In this document: one piece after another, positions 1 to 7,120 of the stretch
Position numbering within the stretch: position 1 is the first letter of the stretch
How the letters are laid out: each line of letters opens with the position of its first letter
Assembly (NCBI GenBank): GCA_023421245.1
Contig: JAEZTV010000010.1
Location: forward strand, 1-64,000
Source of the DNA: Bacillota bacterium
GTDB taxonomy: Bacteria; Bacillota; Clostridia; Oscillospirales; Ruminococcaceae
Length of the DNA: 64,000 nucleotides
Direction: 5' to 3'
The notes under the pieces: model-generated
Database searches by the model: none
Told to the model about the DNA's origin: nothing
Seen by the model: the letters and a program-made list of their open reading frames with translations, nothing else
Program-made: the position numbers and the translations under genes

Positions 1-180
1 CTTCTCCTAACAGGAGAAGGCTTATAAGGCTTCCCCGAAGCGTCAAGTTTTGCTTGACGTTGGGAAGACTGGCAGCCGCAGGCTGACTGATGAGGTGACA
101 TAGCGAAACAAGTTTCGCATTCTAAAAACCTGCGGTTTTCGCCTATCGCTCTCCGCCTATTCAGAAACAATGTGTATCAT
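1..180. repeat. Mosaic intergenic repeat, copy 1
   Basis: This stretch has no plausible gene and is made of short palindromes that recur elsewhere in the window. It holds the CTTCTCCT...AGGAGAAGG palindrome (1-20), a CGTCAAG...CTTGACG palindrome (about 41-60), a GATGAGGTGACATAGCG segment, GCGAAAC...GTTTCGC, and an AAAACC-TGC-GGTTTT hairpin. The same modules recur near 21.3, 29.8, 40.5-40.9 and 56.0-56.5 kb in other orders and orientations. The window edge may cut it. Confidence 0.75.
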
Positions 181-330
181 GCTCAAAAAACTACACCCCC
201 GCAAATTAAATAAATATAAAAATACCGTGGTTTATGATATGATGGAAGATAACAGTACGACGGATGGCGCGTTCCATGCCCATCGTGCCATTTCAATTAC
301 AACCACATGTAAAAAGGAGAGGATTCTTTT

Positions 331-591
331 ATGGTAATCAGCGTAACAAAGCCCACCGAAGCACAGATTGCGGATATGAAAAGCTGCCCCACATGGGAAT
401 GTGAACCGAGTGAGTTTGATTGGAGCTATTCCTCAAAGGAGACCTGCCTTATTATTGAGGGCGAAGCGACTGTAACGTTTGACGGCGGCAGCATAAGCTT
501 TGGCGCGGGCGACTATGTCGTATTCCCGCAGGGGCTTGTTTGTGTGTGGCACGTCAGCAAAAAAATTAAAAAGCACTACCGGTTCGGTTAA
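331..591 (+). CDS. Small single-domain cupin protein
   Basis: This 86-residue protein reads as one cupin beta-barrel of the Cupin_3 (ureidoglycine aminohydrolase-like/EutQ-like) type. Visible signatures are WECEPSEFDW, then CLIIEGEATVTFDGG, then FGAGDYVVFPQG and a C-terminal W-x-V segment. Proteins of this size are usually cytosolic and of unknown substrate; metal binding is not assured because the classical HxH motif is not evident. AAAAAGGAGAGG at about 312-323 places the ATG well. An extended -10-like TATGATATGAT lies about 90 bases upstream. The next gene starts 38 bases downstream in the same direction, so the two may be cotranscribed. Confidence 0.75.
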   Translation: MVISVTKPTEAQIADMKSCPTWECEPSEFDWSYSSKETCLIIEGEATVTFDGGSISFGAGDYVVFPQGLVCVWHVSKKIKKHYRFG

Positions 592-629
592 GCGCCGCAC
601 CGCAAGTGTAAGCTGGAGGAATATGCATC

Positions 630-1223
630 ATGCCATGGTATCTCTATCTCATCATCGCGCTTTGTGTCATACTTGCGGCTGTCGCAGCACTTATAATACG
701 TACCGCGGTACTTAAGGCACAGGGCAGATACGTGCACACCAAGGTAACCGCAAAGCTCAGGCGCTATTCCCGTCTGCGCGGCTACCGTGTACTCACCGAT
801 GTAACAGTTCCCTATAAGGGCGGCACAAAGCAGCTAAGCCATGTTTTGGTTGGTATTTTCGGCATCCTTCTGGTTGATGTGCATGAGTTTACGGGCGATT
901 TGTACGGCACCGCAGACGATAAAAAATGGACCTATGTCCCCAAAAAAGGCACCCGACAGCAGCTCGACAGCCTGTCCCTTGATCTGCAGGCAAAAGCGGA
1001 TGCCGTGCGTTCCCTGCTTGCCGAGCACAAGCTTTATCGCATGACCATCGACTCAGTTAACGTGGTGCAAAACTCGCAAAAGCGTTTGGTGCTGTATGTC
1101 CCGCAACATCTGCCGGTTATCCGGCTTAGCCGCCTTGGCTCATTTCTCAGTAAATCAAAGTATGACCAGGACGCAGGCGTAGACATCACAAAAATCGCCG
1201 AAATCCTCACCACGGGTCGCTAA
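630..1223 (+). CDS. Membrane-anchored NERD-domain protein
   Basis: The protein has 197 residues. Residues 3-25 form one N-terminal transmembrane helix and the rest is soluble, probably cytoplasmic. The central part (LSHVLVGIFGILLVDVHEF followed by DDKKW) matches the core of the NERD (nuclease-related) domain, in which the usual form is a conserved glycine turn, an Ile/Val-Glu-x-Lys strand and a downstream Lys-Trp. Here the E-x-K is replaced by D-V-H-E, so nuclease activity is doubtful. CTGGAGGA at 613-620 supports the ATG. A perfect stem-loop follows the stop codon. Function is not established for this family. Confidence 0.6.
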   Translation: MPWYLYLIIALCVILAAVAALIIRTAVLKAQGRYVHTKVTAKLRRYSRLRGYRVLTDVTVPYKGGTKQLSHVLVGIFGILLVDVHEFTGDLYGTADDKKWTYVPKKGTRQQLDSLSLDLQAKADAVRSLLAEHKLYRMTIDSVNVVQNSQKRLVLYVPQHLPVIRLSRLGSFLSKSKYDQDAGVDITKIAEILTTGR

Positions 1224-1241
1224 CGCCGCCTGACCTGCATC

Positions 1242-1276
1242 GTACAGTGTATTTTTATAATAAAAATACACTGTAC
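1242..1276. terminator. Perfect 16-bp palindrome after the NERD gene
   Basis: GTACAGTGTATTTTTA pairs exactly with its complement across a 3-base loop. It lies 18 bases after the NERD stop codon. No T-run follows outside the stem, though the stem itself has a T5 tract. It is probably a terminator; a regulator-binding palindrome in front of serC is possible. Confidence 0.6.
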
Positions 1277-1487
1277 TGAAAAATAGTAGTGGCGAACCCC
1301 GGGCGCTTATGATAGAATGGAAACAATCTCGATTGACATTTTATTGTCATACCGGACGGGCAGTCCCCCGCCGGGGGCCTTTCCCGTATACTAGGTATCG
1401 CCATGCGGTATCGTATGCCGCATTGGCGCTTGCTTAACCGATAGCTGGGAGAACTATAACAAAACCTAATTAGGGGGCAAATGTAAA
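1277..1487 (+). promoter_or_regulatory. serC leader with stem-loops
   Basis: About 210 bases precede serC. A -10-like TATGATAGAAT lies at about 1309-1319, the same sequence that precedes tRNA-Thr at 50.36 kb, although no good -35 is visible here. Downstream is a GC hairpin CCCCC-GCC-GGGGG (about 1366-1378) and a longer imperfect stem CGCC-ATGCGG...CCGCAT-GGCG (about 1399-1429). No T-box motif or known serine riboswitch could be recognised. The ribosome binding site is AGGGGGC, shortly before the ATG at 1488. Confidence 0.4.
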
Positions 1488-2570
1488 ATGAGAGTGTATA
1501 ACTTTTCGGCAGGTCCTTCGGTACTGCCCGAGTCGGTGCTTGCACGCGCCGCGTCGGAGATGCTCGACTATAACGGCAGCGGTCAGTCGGTGATGGAAAT
1601 GTCTCACCGCTCTAAGGTGTATGAGGAGATTATCTCCGGCTGCGAAAGCCTGCTGCGCGAGACCCTTTGCATCCCCGATAACTACAAGGTGCTGTTTTTG
1701 CAAGGCGGCGCATCCAGCCAGTTTGCAATGATTCCGCTCAACCTGTTAAACGGTTCAGGCAAGGCGGATTTTGCTATAACCGGCCAATGGGCAAAAAAGG
1801 CGCTGAGCGAGGCATCCCGCTATGGCGACTGCAAGGCGGTTGCATCAAGCGCAGATAAAACCTTCAGCTATATCCCGCACCTTGACCCCGCAACCTTTAC
1901 CAAGGATGCGGACTATTTCCACATCTGTCAGAACAATACCATCTTCGGCACCCGTTTCACCACACTGCCCGATACGGGTGATGTTCCGCTGGTTGCCGAT
2001 ATGTCTTCGTGCATCCTCAGCGAACCGGTAGACGTATCCAAATACGGCATCATCTACGCGGGCGCACAAAAGAACATGGGCCCCGCCGGGCTTACCGTGG
2101 TTATTATCCGTGACGACCTCATCGGCAAAGCGCGCGATTATACGCCTACGATGTTCGATTACAAAACGCATGCCGAGAACGACTCGATGTATAATACCCC
2201 GCCCTGCTATGCCATCTACATATGCAAGCTCGTCCTTGAATGGATTCGCAATGACTTCGGCGGCCTTGAGCAGATGAAAGCGCACAACGAAAAGAAGGCC
2301 GGCATTCTGTATAACTACCTCGATTCCAGCAAGCTGTTTAAAGGCACGGTAGAAAAAGCCGACCGTTCGCTGATGAACGTTCCGTTTGTTACCGGCAACG
2401 AAGAGCTTGACAAAAAGTTCTGCAAGGCCGCCGAGGCCGCAGGCCTTGTCAACCTTAAGGGTCACCGCTCGGTAGGCGGTATGCGCGCTTCCATCTACAA
2501 CGCAATGCCCATAGCGGGCGTCGAAGCTCTGGTTGCCTTTATGAAGAAGTTCGAGGAGGAAAACGCATAA
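1488..2570 (+). CDS. serC: Phosphoserine aminotransferase
   Basis: SerC converts 3-phosphohydroxypyruvate and glutamate to O-phosphoserine and 2-oxoglutarate in the cytoplasm (serine biosynthesis, PLP-dependent). The 360-residue length is normal for the family. The N-terminus YNFSAGPSVLPESVL and the segment MEMSHRS are characteristic, and the PLP lysine is expected in GAQKNMGPAG (about residues 187-196). The stop codon overlaps the serA start (TAATG), so the two are translationally coupled. The gene follows a structured leader. Confidence 0.97.
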   Translation: MRVYNFSAGPSVLPESVLARAASEMLDYNGSGQSVMEMSHRSKVYEEIISGCESLLRETLCIPDNYKVLFLQGGASSQFAMIPLNLLNGSGKADFAITGQWAKKALSEASRYGDCKAVASSADKTFSYIPHLDPATFTKDADYFHICQNNTIFGTRFTTLPDTGDVPLVADMSSCILSEPVDVSKYGIIYAGAQKNMGPAGLTVVIIRDDLIGKARDYTPTMFDYKTHAENDSMYNTPPCYAIYICKLVLEWIRNDFGGLEQMKAHNEKKAGILYNYLDSSKLFKGTVEKADRSLMNVPFVTGNEELDKKFCKAAEAAGLVNLKGHRSVGGMRASIYNAMPIAGVEALVAFMKKFEEENA

Positions 2571-3736
2571 TGTTTAACATCCTTACCCTCAATAAAATCT
2601 CGCCCGTAGCAACCGACCGTTTTGACGGCGCAAAATACCGTTGTTCCGACGCGGCGCAAAACCCCGACGCCGTATTGGTGCGCTCCGCCTCAATGCACGA
2701 CATGGAGCTGCCCGCAAGCCTAAAGGCGATTGCAAGAGCGGGTGCCGGCACCAACAACATTCCCATCGACAAATGCACCGAAGCGGGCATTGCCGTGTTC
2801 AATACCCCCGGCGCAAATGCAAACGCGGTAAAGGAGCTTGTGCTCGCAGCACTTCTCCTCTCCTCGCGTAAGATATTCCCCGCAATGCAGTGGGTGCAAA
2901 CCCTTAAAGAGTCAGACGGCGACATCTCAAAGCAGGTAGAAAAGGGCAAGAGCATGTTCGTCGGCCCCGAGATTGCCGGCAAAAAGCTTGGTGTTATCGG
3001 ACTTGGTGCAATCGGCATCTTGGTTGCCAACGCCGCCGACAGCCTTGGCATGAAGGTATACGGCTATGACCCCTACATCTCGGTGGATGCCGCATGGGGG
3101 CTTTCGCGCAGTGTCGTACACGCCAGAAGCCTTGGCGAAATCTACGAGAACTGCGATTACATCTCCCTTCATGTTCCGCTCAACCCCGAAACAAAGGGCA
3201 TGGTTAATTCCGCCGCCATCGAGCGCATGAAGCACGGCGTACGCATCCTCAACTTCTCGCGCGGTGAGCTGGTTTCCACCGAGGATATCCTTTCGGCACT
3301 TGACGAGAAGCTGGTACGCGTCTATGTAACCGACTTCCCCTCCGCCGAGATGATCGGCCATCCCGGCGTGCTGAGCATCCCGCACCTTGGCGCATCCACC
3401 CCCGAGTCGGAGGATAACTGCGCACGCATGGCCGCAGGCGAGCTGATTGACTACCTCGAAAACGGCAACATCACAAACTCGGTCAATCTCCCCAACGTTC
3501 AGATGCCGCGTTCCACTGCCATCCGTGTTGGTGTTATTCACAAGAATATTCCCAACATGATCTCCTCCATTACCTCCGAGATGGCACGGCTTGGCATCAA
3601 CATCGACAACCTCACCAACAAAAGCAAGAAGGACACCGCTTACAGCCTGCTTGACATTGCAGGCGACTTCGATGAGCAGAGCGCCAAAAAGCTTGCGGAA
3701 ATCGACGGCATCATCCGCGTGACAGTGTACAAGTAA
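2570..3736 (+). CDS. serA: D-3-phosphoglycerate dehydrogenase
   Basis: SerA oxidises 3-phosphoglycerate to 3-phosphohydroxypyruvate with NAD, the first committed step of serine synthesis. At 388 residues it is the short form: a substrate-binding half, a Rossmann domain with GLGAIGILVAN (about residues 143-153), the catalytic HLGAST region, and a C-terminal ACT domain (about 315-388) that in relatives binds serine for feedback control. The start overlaps the serC stop. A strong hairpin follows 43 bases after the stop, closing a two-gene operon that lacks serB. Confidence 0.96.
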   Translation: MFNILTLNKISPVATDRFDGAKYRCSDAAQNPDAVLVRSASMHDMELPASLKAIARAGAGTNNIPIDKCTEAGIAVFNTPGANANAVKELVLAALLLSSRKIFPAMQWVQTLKESDGDISKQVEKGKSMFVGPEIAGKKLGVIGLGAIGILVANAADSLGMKVYGYDPYISVDAAWGLSRSVVHARSLGEIYENCDYISLHVPLNPETKGMVNSAAIERMKHGVRILNFSRGELVSTEDILSALDEKLVRVYVTDFPSAEMIGHPGVLSIPHLGASTPESEDNCARMAAGELIDYLENGNITNSVNLPNVQMPRSTAIRVGVIHKNIPNMISSITSEMARLGINIDNLTNKSKKDTAYSLLDIAGDFDEQSAKKLAEIDGIIRVTVYK

Positions 3737-3778
3737 TCTGCCCTTCGCAGTATAAATACCGCACTGATAACTAAAAAC

Positions 3779-3823
3779 ACACGCCCTTTCATGGCCTTTA
3801 TACAGCCATGAAAGGGCGTGTTT
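3779..3823 (+). terminator. Terminator of serC-serA
   Basis: A perfect 17-bp stem (ACACGCCCTTTCATGGC and its complement) with a 9-base loop is followed by a short T-run. It is the first strong hairpin after the serA stop. Confidence 0.85.
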
Positions 3824-4011
3824 CGGTTTATCTAGGAAACCTTATTCTGTGCTTTGCATTCAAACGAACTGACTTCTAAAATCGCAGATGCACTTTCAGA
3901 AGTTTTGATTTTTATAGAATCTGTTTCCTAAAAATGTTATACTCAAGTAGTCTCATGTATTTGGGATCATGCGAAGTGTAGTGAATTATGCTATAGTCAG
4001 GAGGCTTTATT

Positions 4012-4584
4012 ATGAATGCAAAACCTCTTTTAGATAAAAGTCTTAACAGTGAAACATTTAAGAGCTATTATTACTTGAAAGAAGAATTAGTCACCTTTTG
4101 CAGGCAAGAGGGACTGCCGGCAACAGGCGGTAAAATTGATTTAACCAATGTAATTGCACACTATCTTGATACCGGAGAAAAACTGACGATTAAAACAGAA
4201 ACCAGACCAACAAATAATGTTTGTGATATTACTGAGGATACAGCAATTGAAAACAACTTTATATGTTCTGAAAAACATCGTAGTTTTTTTAAGCAAACTA
4301 TTGGCAAAAGCTTCTCGTTTAATGTTATGTTTCAAAAATGGCTCAAAGGTAATGCGGGAAAGAGCTATAAAGAAGCCATTGACGCCTATTACATGATATT
4401 AGCCCAAAAGAAAAAAGGCAAAACTTCCATCGACAAGCAGTTTGAATATAATACTTATATTCGTGATTTCTTTTCCGATAACAAAGGGAAAAGTCTTTAC
4501 GATGCGATAAAATGCTGGAAATACAAAAAGGGTTTGCAAGGCCATAACAAGTATGAAAAATCAGATTTAATAGCGTTGGCATAA
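4012..4584 (+). CDS. SAP-like/DUF6434-type protein
   Basis: This 190-residue protein has an N-terminal segment (YYYLKEELVTFCRQEGLPA then GGKIDLTNVIAHYLDTGE, about residues 20-60) that resembles a SAP-type helix-extension-helix and the DUF6434 family. The C-terminal half repeats a motif of the form F-x-x-W-L/Y-K-G-N-x-G-K-S-x-x-x-A: NAGKSYKEAIDAY (about 113-125) and NKGKSLYDAIKCW (about 160-172). Nucleic-acid binding is inferred from the SAP-like part only. CAGGAGGC places the ATG. Codon use is more A+T-rich than in serA, suggesting transfer. It is flanked by its own promoter region and no operon partner. Confidence 0.55.
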   Translation: MNAKPLLDKSLNSETFKSYYYLKEELVTFCRQEGLPATGGKIDLTNVIAHYLDTGEKLTIKTETRPTNNVCDITEDTAIENNFICSEKHRSFFKQTIGKSFSFNVMFQKWLKGNAGKSYKEAIDAYYMILAQKKKGKTSIDKQFEYNTYIRDFFSDNKGKSLYDAIKCWKYKKGLQGHNKYEKSDLIALA

Positions 4585-4688
4585 TGTTGCCACCCAGCAT
4601 TTGCTTCGTCAGCATTATCATAATACCACCAGTATATGCTGTAGATGCAGCAAAACCGCAAAAAATTTTATAAAATATTATTCCCCCC

Positions 4689-4719
4689 TTGACTCTCACG
4701 TTACGTTATAGTATATACT
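4689..4719 (+). promoter_or_regulatory. MerR-type promoter with 19-bp spacer
   Basis: TTGACT (4689-4694) and TATACT (4714-4719) are separated by 19 bp, longer than the usual 17 and typical of promoters controlled by MerR-family activators, which bind the spacer and untwist it. CTTGA and TCAAG form inverted ends at 4688-4692 and 4719-4723. It lies just ahead of the MerR gene, so autoregulation is likely. Confidence 0.65.
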
Positions 4720-4743
4720 CAAGCTTAGAAGGGAGAGGATATT

Positions 4744-5478
4744 ATGAAAGGGACGGTGCACGAGGTGGCAAAACTTAGCGGTGTGAGTGTGCGCACGCTC
4801 CACTACTACGACGAAATCGGTCTGCTGCGCCCCAGCAAAATTACCGATGCCGGCTACCGCCTGTATGACGATACGGCGCTTGCCAGATTGCAGCAGATAC
4901 TGTTCTTTCGCGAGCTGGATTTCCCCCTTTGTAAAATCCGTGAGATTCTTGATAACCCCGCCTTCGATCAGCAAGGGGCACTGCACTCGCACAAAAAGCT
5001 GCTTTTGCTCAAAAAGCAGCGGCTGGAGCGGCTGATTACCCTTGTTGACAACACCTTGAAAGGAGAACCTGAAATGAGTTTTAAAGCGTTTGATATGAGC
5101 GAGATTGAACAGGCGCAGAAGCAGTACTCAGACGAGGCAAAACAGCGTTGGGGCGATACCGACGCCTATACTCAGAGTACAAAACGCACTGCGTCATACA
5201 CCAAGGAGGACTGGGCGCGCATTCAATCCGAAACCGACGCCATCTACGAGGGCTTTGCCGAGCAGATGAATGGCGATCCCGCATCCCCCGCCGTGCAGCA
5301 GCTGGTTGCCGACTGGCAGGCGCACATCAGCCGTAACTTCTACGACTGCACCCCCGAAATTCTTAAGGGGCTTGGCGAGATGTATGTAAACGATGAGCGA
5401 TTCACCAAAACCATCGACGAACACGCGCAGGGCCTTGCACAGTTTATCAGCGATGCCATCAAAGTATACTGCAAGTAA
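4744..5478 (+). CDS. MerR-family regulator with TipAS-like domain
   Basis: The protein has 244 residues. The N-terminal winged helix (VHEVAKLSGVSVRTLHYYDE, then RLYDDTALARLQQILFFREL) is classic MerR. A coiled dimer helix follows (about 75-110). The C-terminal about 130 residues, with QKQYSDEAKQRWG and YVNDERFTKTIDEHAQGLA, match the TipAS antibiotic-recognition domain of TipAL, Mta and SkgA. Members sense multiple drugs or stress and activate promoters with 19-bp spacers; the 19-bp spacer directly upstream fits. The last codons and stop lie within a 25-bp duplicated target, so an insertion sequence abuts the gene without changing the protein. Confidence 0.9.
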   Translation: MKGTVHEVAKLSGVSVRTLHYYDEIGLLRPSKITDAGYRLYDDTALARLQQILFFRELDFPLCKIREILDNPAFDQQGALHSHKKLLLLKKQRLERLITLVDNTLKGEPEMSFKAFDMSEIEQAQKQYSDEAKQRWGDTDAYTQSTKRTASYTKEDWARIQSETDAIYEGFAEQMNGDPASPAVQQLVADWQAHISRNFYDCTPEILKGLGEMYVNDERFTKTIDEHAQGLAQFISDAIKVYCK

Positions 5479-5481
5479 TAA
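5457..5481. repeat. 25-bp target duplication, left copy
   Basis: The 25 bases 5457-5481 recur exactly at 6671-6695. The neighbouring bases differ on both sides, so the duplication is exactly 25 bp. The left copy contains the last codons and the stop codon of the MerR gene. Confidence 0.93.
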
Positions 5482-5586
5482 TGATGTGAGATAATACATT
5501 TGTGACAAGTTAATATAAAAATAGGAAAGGCCTCTGATATAATGTTAGTTGATTCAAAACAAACAAAATCGGAGGGGAACTTTCCT

Positions 5587-6525
5587 ATGAAAACAATTAT
5601 AACAGAAGAGATGAGATTTCGCCATAGAGTGGTTAAATATGCTATTAAACATAATAATAACGCAAAAGCTGCTAGAAGATACCATACTAGTCGCCAACAA
5701 GTTCAGCGCTGGAGAAAGAGATACGATGGTGATATAAAATCTCTGGCAAATAGAAGTAGAAGACCAAAGTCACATCCTAATCAACATACTCAAGAAGAGG
5801 TGGACTTAATAAGACATAAGCATAGATACCATCAGCATGAAGGATATGCACAGGTATATAGGAAGTTAAAAGATGCAGGATACACAAGAACCTATGACTC
5901 TATGTGCAGGCAGATAAGAAAAATGAAACTAAATGTAGCAAGAAAAAGAGCTAGCTATCCTAAAACAAATTATCGTAAAAATCCTTCTACTTATCCAGGT
6001 GAAAGAGTACAAATAGATGTAAAATACGTCCCGAATGAATGTGTTGGTTTTGCAAGTTATCATAGCAGATACTATCAAATAACAGCTATTGATGAGTATT
6101 CAAGAAAGAGATATTTAGAATTAGTTAATGAACTTAGCACATACAGTACATCTAATTTTTTAAAACGATTGGAAGATAAATTAGGATTTAAGGTTGAATT
6201 AGTTCAAACAGACAATGGAATTGAATTTGTTAATGATCAAGACATTACAAATAAGAAAACTAGATTTGAAAAATACTTGGAGAAACTAGATATAAAACAT
6301 AAACGTACTCGTCCATACTCACCATGGCAAAATGGCATAGTAGAGCGTAGTCACAGGATAGACAATGAATTATTCTATAGCAGAAGACGATTTAGTAGCT
6401 ACAAGCAAATGGAAAAGTCATTTAAAAAACACAATAACAGATACAATAATATAGCAAGAAAAATACTTAATTTTAAGACTCCAAATGAAATAGTTGATGA
6501 GTATTTCTCTAAAAATGCTGCTTAA
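5587..6525 (+). CDS. DDE transposase (rve-type integrase core)
   Basis: This 312-residue transposase has an N-terminal helix-turn-helix (NNAKAARRYHTSRQQVQRW, then a second HTH-like part) and a C-terminal rve catalytic core. The triad is visible as QIDVKYV (first Asp), QTDNGIEF (second Asp) and NGIVERSHR (Glu). The start at 5587 is preferred over the in-frame ATG at 5542, because GGAGGGG at about 5571-5577 lies inside the longer reading frame at correct spacing for 5587. The frame is intact, so the element may be active. The C-terminus is followed by a 20-bp perfect hairpin. Confidence 0.93.
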   Translation: MKTIITEEMRFRHRVVKYAIKHNNNAKAARRYHTSRQQVQRWRKRYDGDIKSLANRSRRPKSHPNQHTQEEVDLIRHKHRYHQHEGYAQVYRKLKDAGYTRTYDSMCRQIRKMKLNVARKRASYPKTNYRKNPSTYPGERVQIDVKYVPNECVGFASYHSRYYQITAIDEYSRKRYLELVNELSTYSTSNFLKRLEDKLGFKVELVQTDNGIEFVNDQDITNKKTRFEKYLEKLDIKHKRTRPYSPWQNGIVERSHRIDNELFYSRRRFSSYKQMEKSFKKHNNRYNNIARKILNFKTPNEIVDEYFSKNAA

Positions 6526-6537
6526 GATGATATTACA

Positions 6538-6592
6538 AATAATTATTTAGTCAAGGATCGCTATGGCTTTCCTCCTTGACTAAATAATTATT
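6538..6592. terminator. Internal terminator of the insertion sequence
   Basis: A perfect 20-bp A+T-rich stem (6538-6557 with 6573-6592) and a 15-base loop follow the transposase stop codon by 12 bases. It would block transcription out of, and into, the element. Confidence 0.8.
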
Positions 6593-6670
6593 AGCAATTT
6601 TAAAAAACTACAGCATTATTCAGAGAAAATTTTTCAGAGGTCTGTGTCACATATGTTTGACTACTCTAGA

Positions 6671-6695
6671 CATCAAAGTATACTGCAAGTAATAA
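6671..6695. repeat. 25-bp target duplication, right copy
   Basis: This copy repeats the last codons and stop of the MerR gene without the rest of the gene. It continues directly into the original downstream sequence and the original terminator. Confidence 0.93.
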
Positions 6696-6726
6696 CCGCT
6701 TGCGTTTCTGCAGTGTTGGTGCTATT

Positions 6727-6764
6727 ATAATGGGGCTGAATGACATTCAGCCCCATTATTTTTT
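6727..6764 (+). terminator. Original MerR-gene terminator, displaced
   Basis: A perfect 15-bp stem (ATAATGGGGCTGAAT with its complement, 3-base loop) is followed by T5. Before the insertion it would have lain about 50 bases after the MerR stop; it now sits about 1.25 kb away. Confidence 0.85.
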
Positions 6765-6783
6765 GTGAAAGAGGGAGAACTCT

Positions 6784-6972
6784 ATGAACCGCTTTGTTCC
6801 GTATGAAAAGCTTTCCAAAAAGGAACGCGAAAAGCTCGACAAGGCACGCAGGGCAACATGGGGCGCACTCAGCCCCGTAACCCGCAAACCCCAAAACCCT
6901 AAAGCGTATGACCGCAGCGCACACAAAAAGAAGCTTCAAAAAGGAGATGACCTCTTTTTTGAAGCTTCTTAA
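6784..6972 (+). CDS. Small basic conserved-looking protein
   Basis: The protein has 62 residues, is rich in Lys and Arg, and has no membrane segment. It reads KLSKKEREKLDKARR, then WGALSPVTRKPQNPKAYDRS. Proteins of this form are, to my recollection, found in other Clostridia as uncharacterised small proteins; I cannot name a function. GAGGGAGAAC (about 6770-6779) supports the ATG. The last 14 codons are themselves one arm-loop-arm of a 19-bp hairpin, so the gene end doubles as a terminator. Confidence 0.6.
   Translation: MNRFVPYEKLSKKEREKLDKARRATWGALSPVTRKPQNPKAYDRSAHKKKLQKGDDLFFEAS
6928..6970 (+). terminator. Terminator-like hairpin inside a coding end
   Basis: AAGAAGCTTCAAAAAGGAG (6928-6946) pairs, with one mismatch, with 6952-6970. 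The stem covers the last codons and part of the stop codon of the small protein and is followed by AATTTTAT. Confidence 0.6.
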
Positions 6973-7049
6973 TTTTATACGCGCAGCGCTTTCTTGACTA
7001 TTACAATTTACAAGGCAGTTATCCCATAAGAATACCACCCTCCAAAACA

Positions 7050-7076
7050 CACGAGCCGGAACAATTCCGGCTCGTG
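7050..7076 (-). terminator. Terminator of the mannan operon
   Basis: A 12-bp perfect stem (CACGAGCCGGAA and its complement, loop of 3) lies 45 bases after the last gene of the minus-strand operon. On that strand it is followed by GTTTTGG. Confidence 0.75.
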
Positions 7077-7120
7077 CGCTAATCGGGAGGTTATGAAAAT
7101 TGCAATCGTATATCTTTTCT

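Larger units (their letters stand above)
5482..6670 (+). mobile_element. IS1202/IS481-like insertion sequence
   Basis: The element is 1189 bp, flanked by a perfect 25-bp direct repeat. Its ends share an imperfect inverted repeat: the left end has ACATTTGTGACA (5497-5508) and the complement of the right end has ACATATGTGACA at the matching distance. It carries one DDE transposase gene and a strong internal terminator. A 24-29 bp target duplication is a feature of the IS1202 group; assignment to it rather than classical IS481 rests on that length and has not been compared with reference elements. It is much more A+T-rich than its surroundings, which suggests recent arrival. Confidence 0.9.

Noticed and set aside
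1845..2465. 206-codon minus-strand frame inside serC
   Set aside because: It is a shadow of serC caused by G+C-biased codon positions; the same happens inside serA and lepA.
5538..5543. TATAAT ahead of the transposase as a promoter
   Set aside because: No -35 lies at 16-18 bp; the nearest TTGTGACA is over 30 bp away and is part of the terminal repeat.
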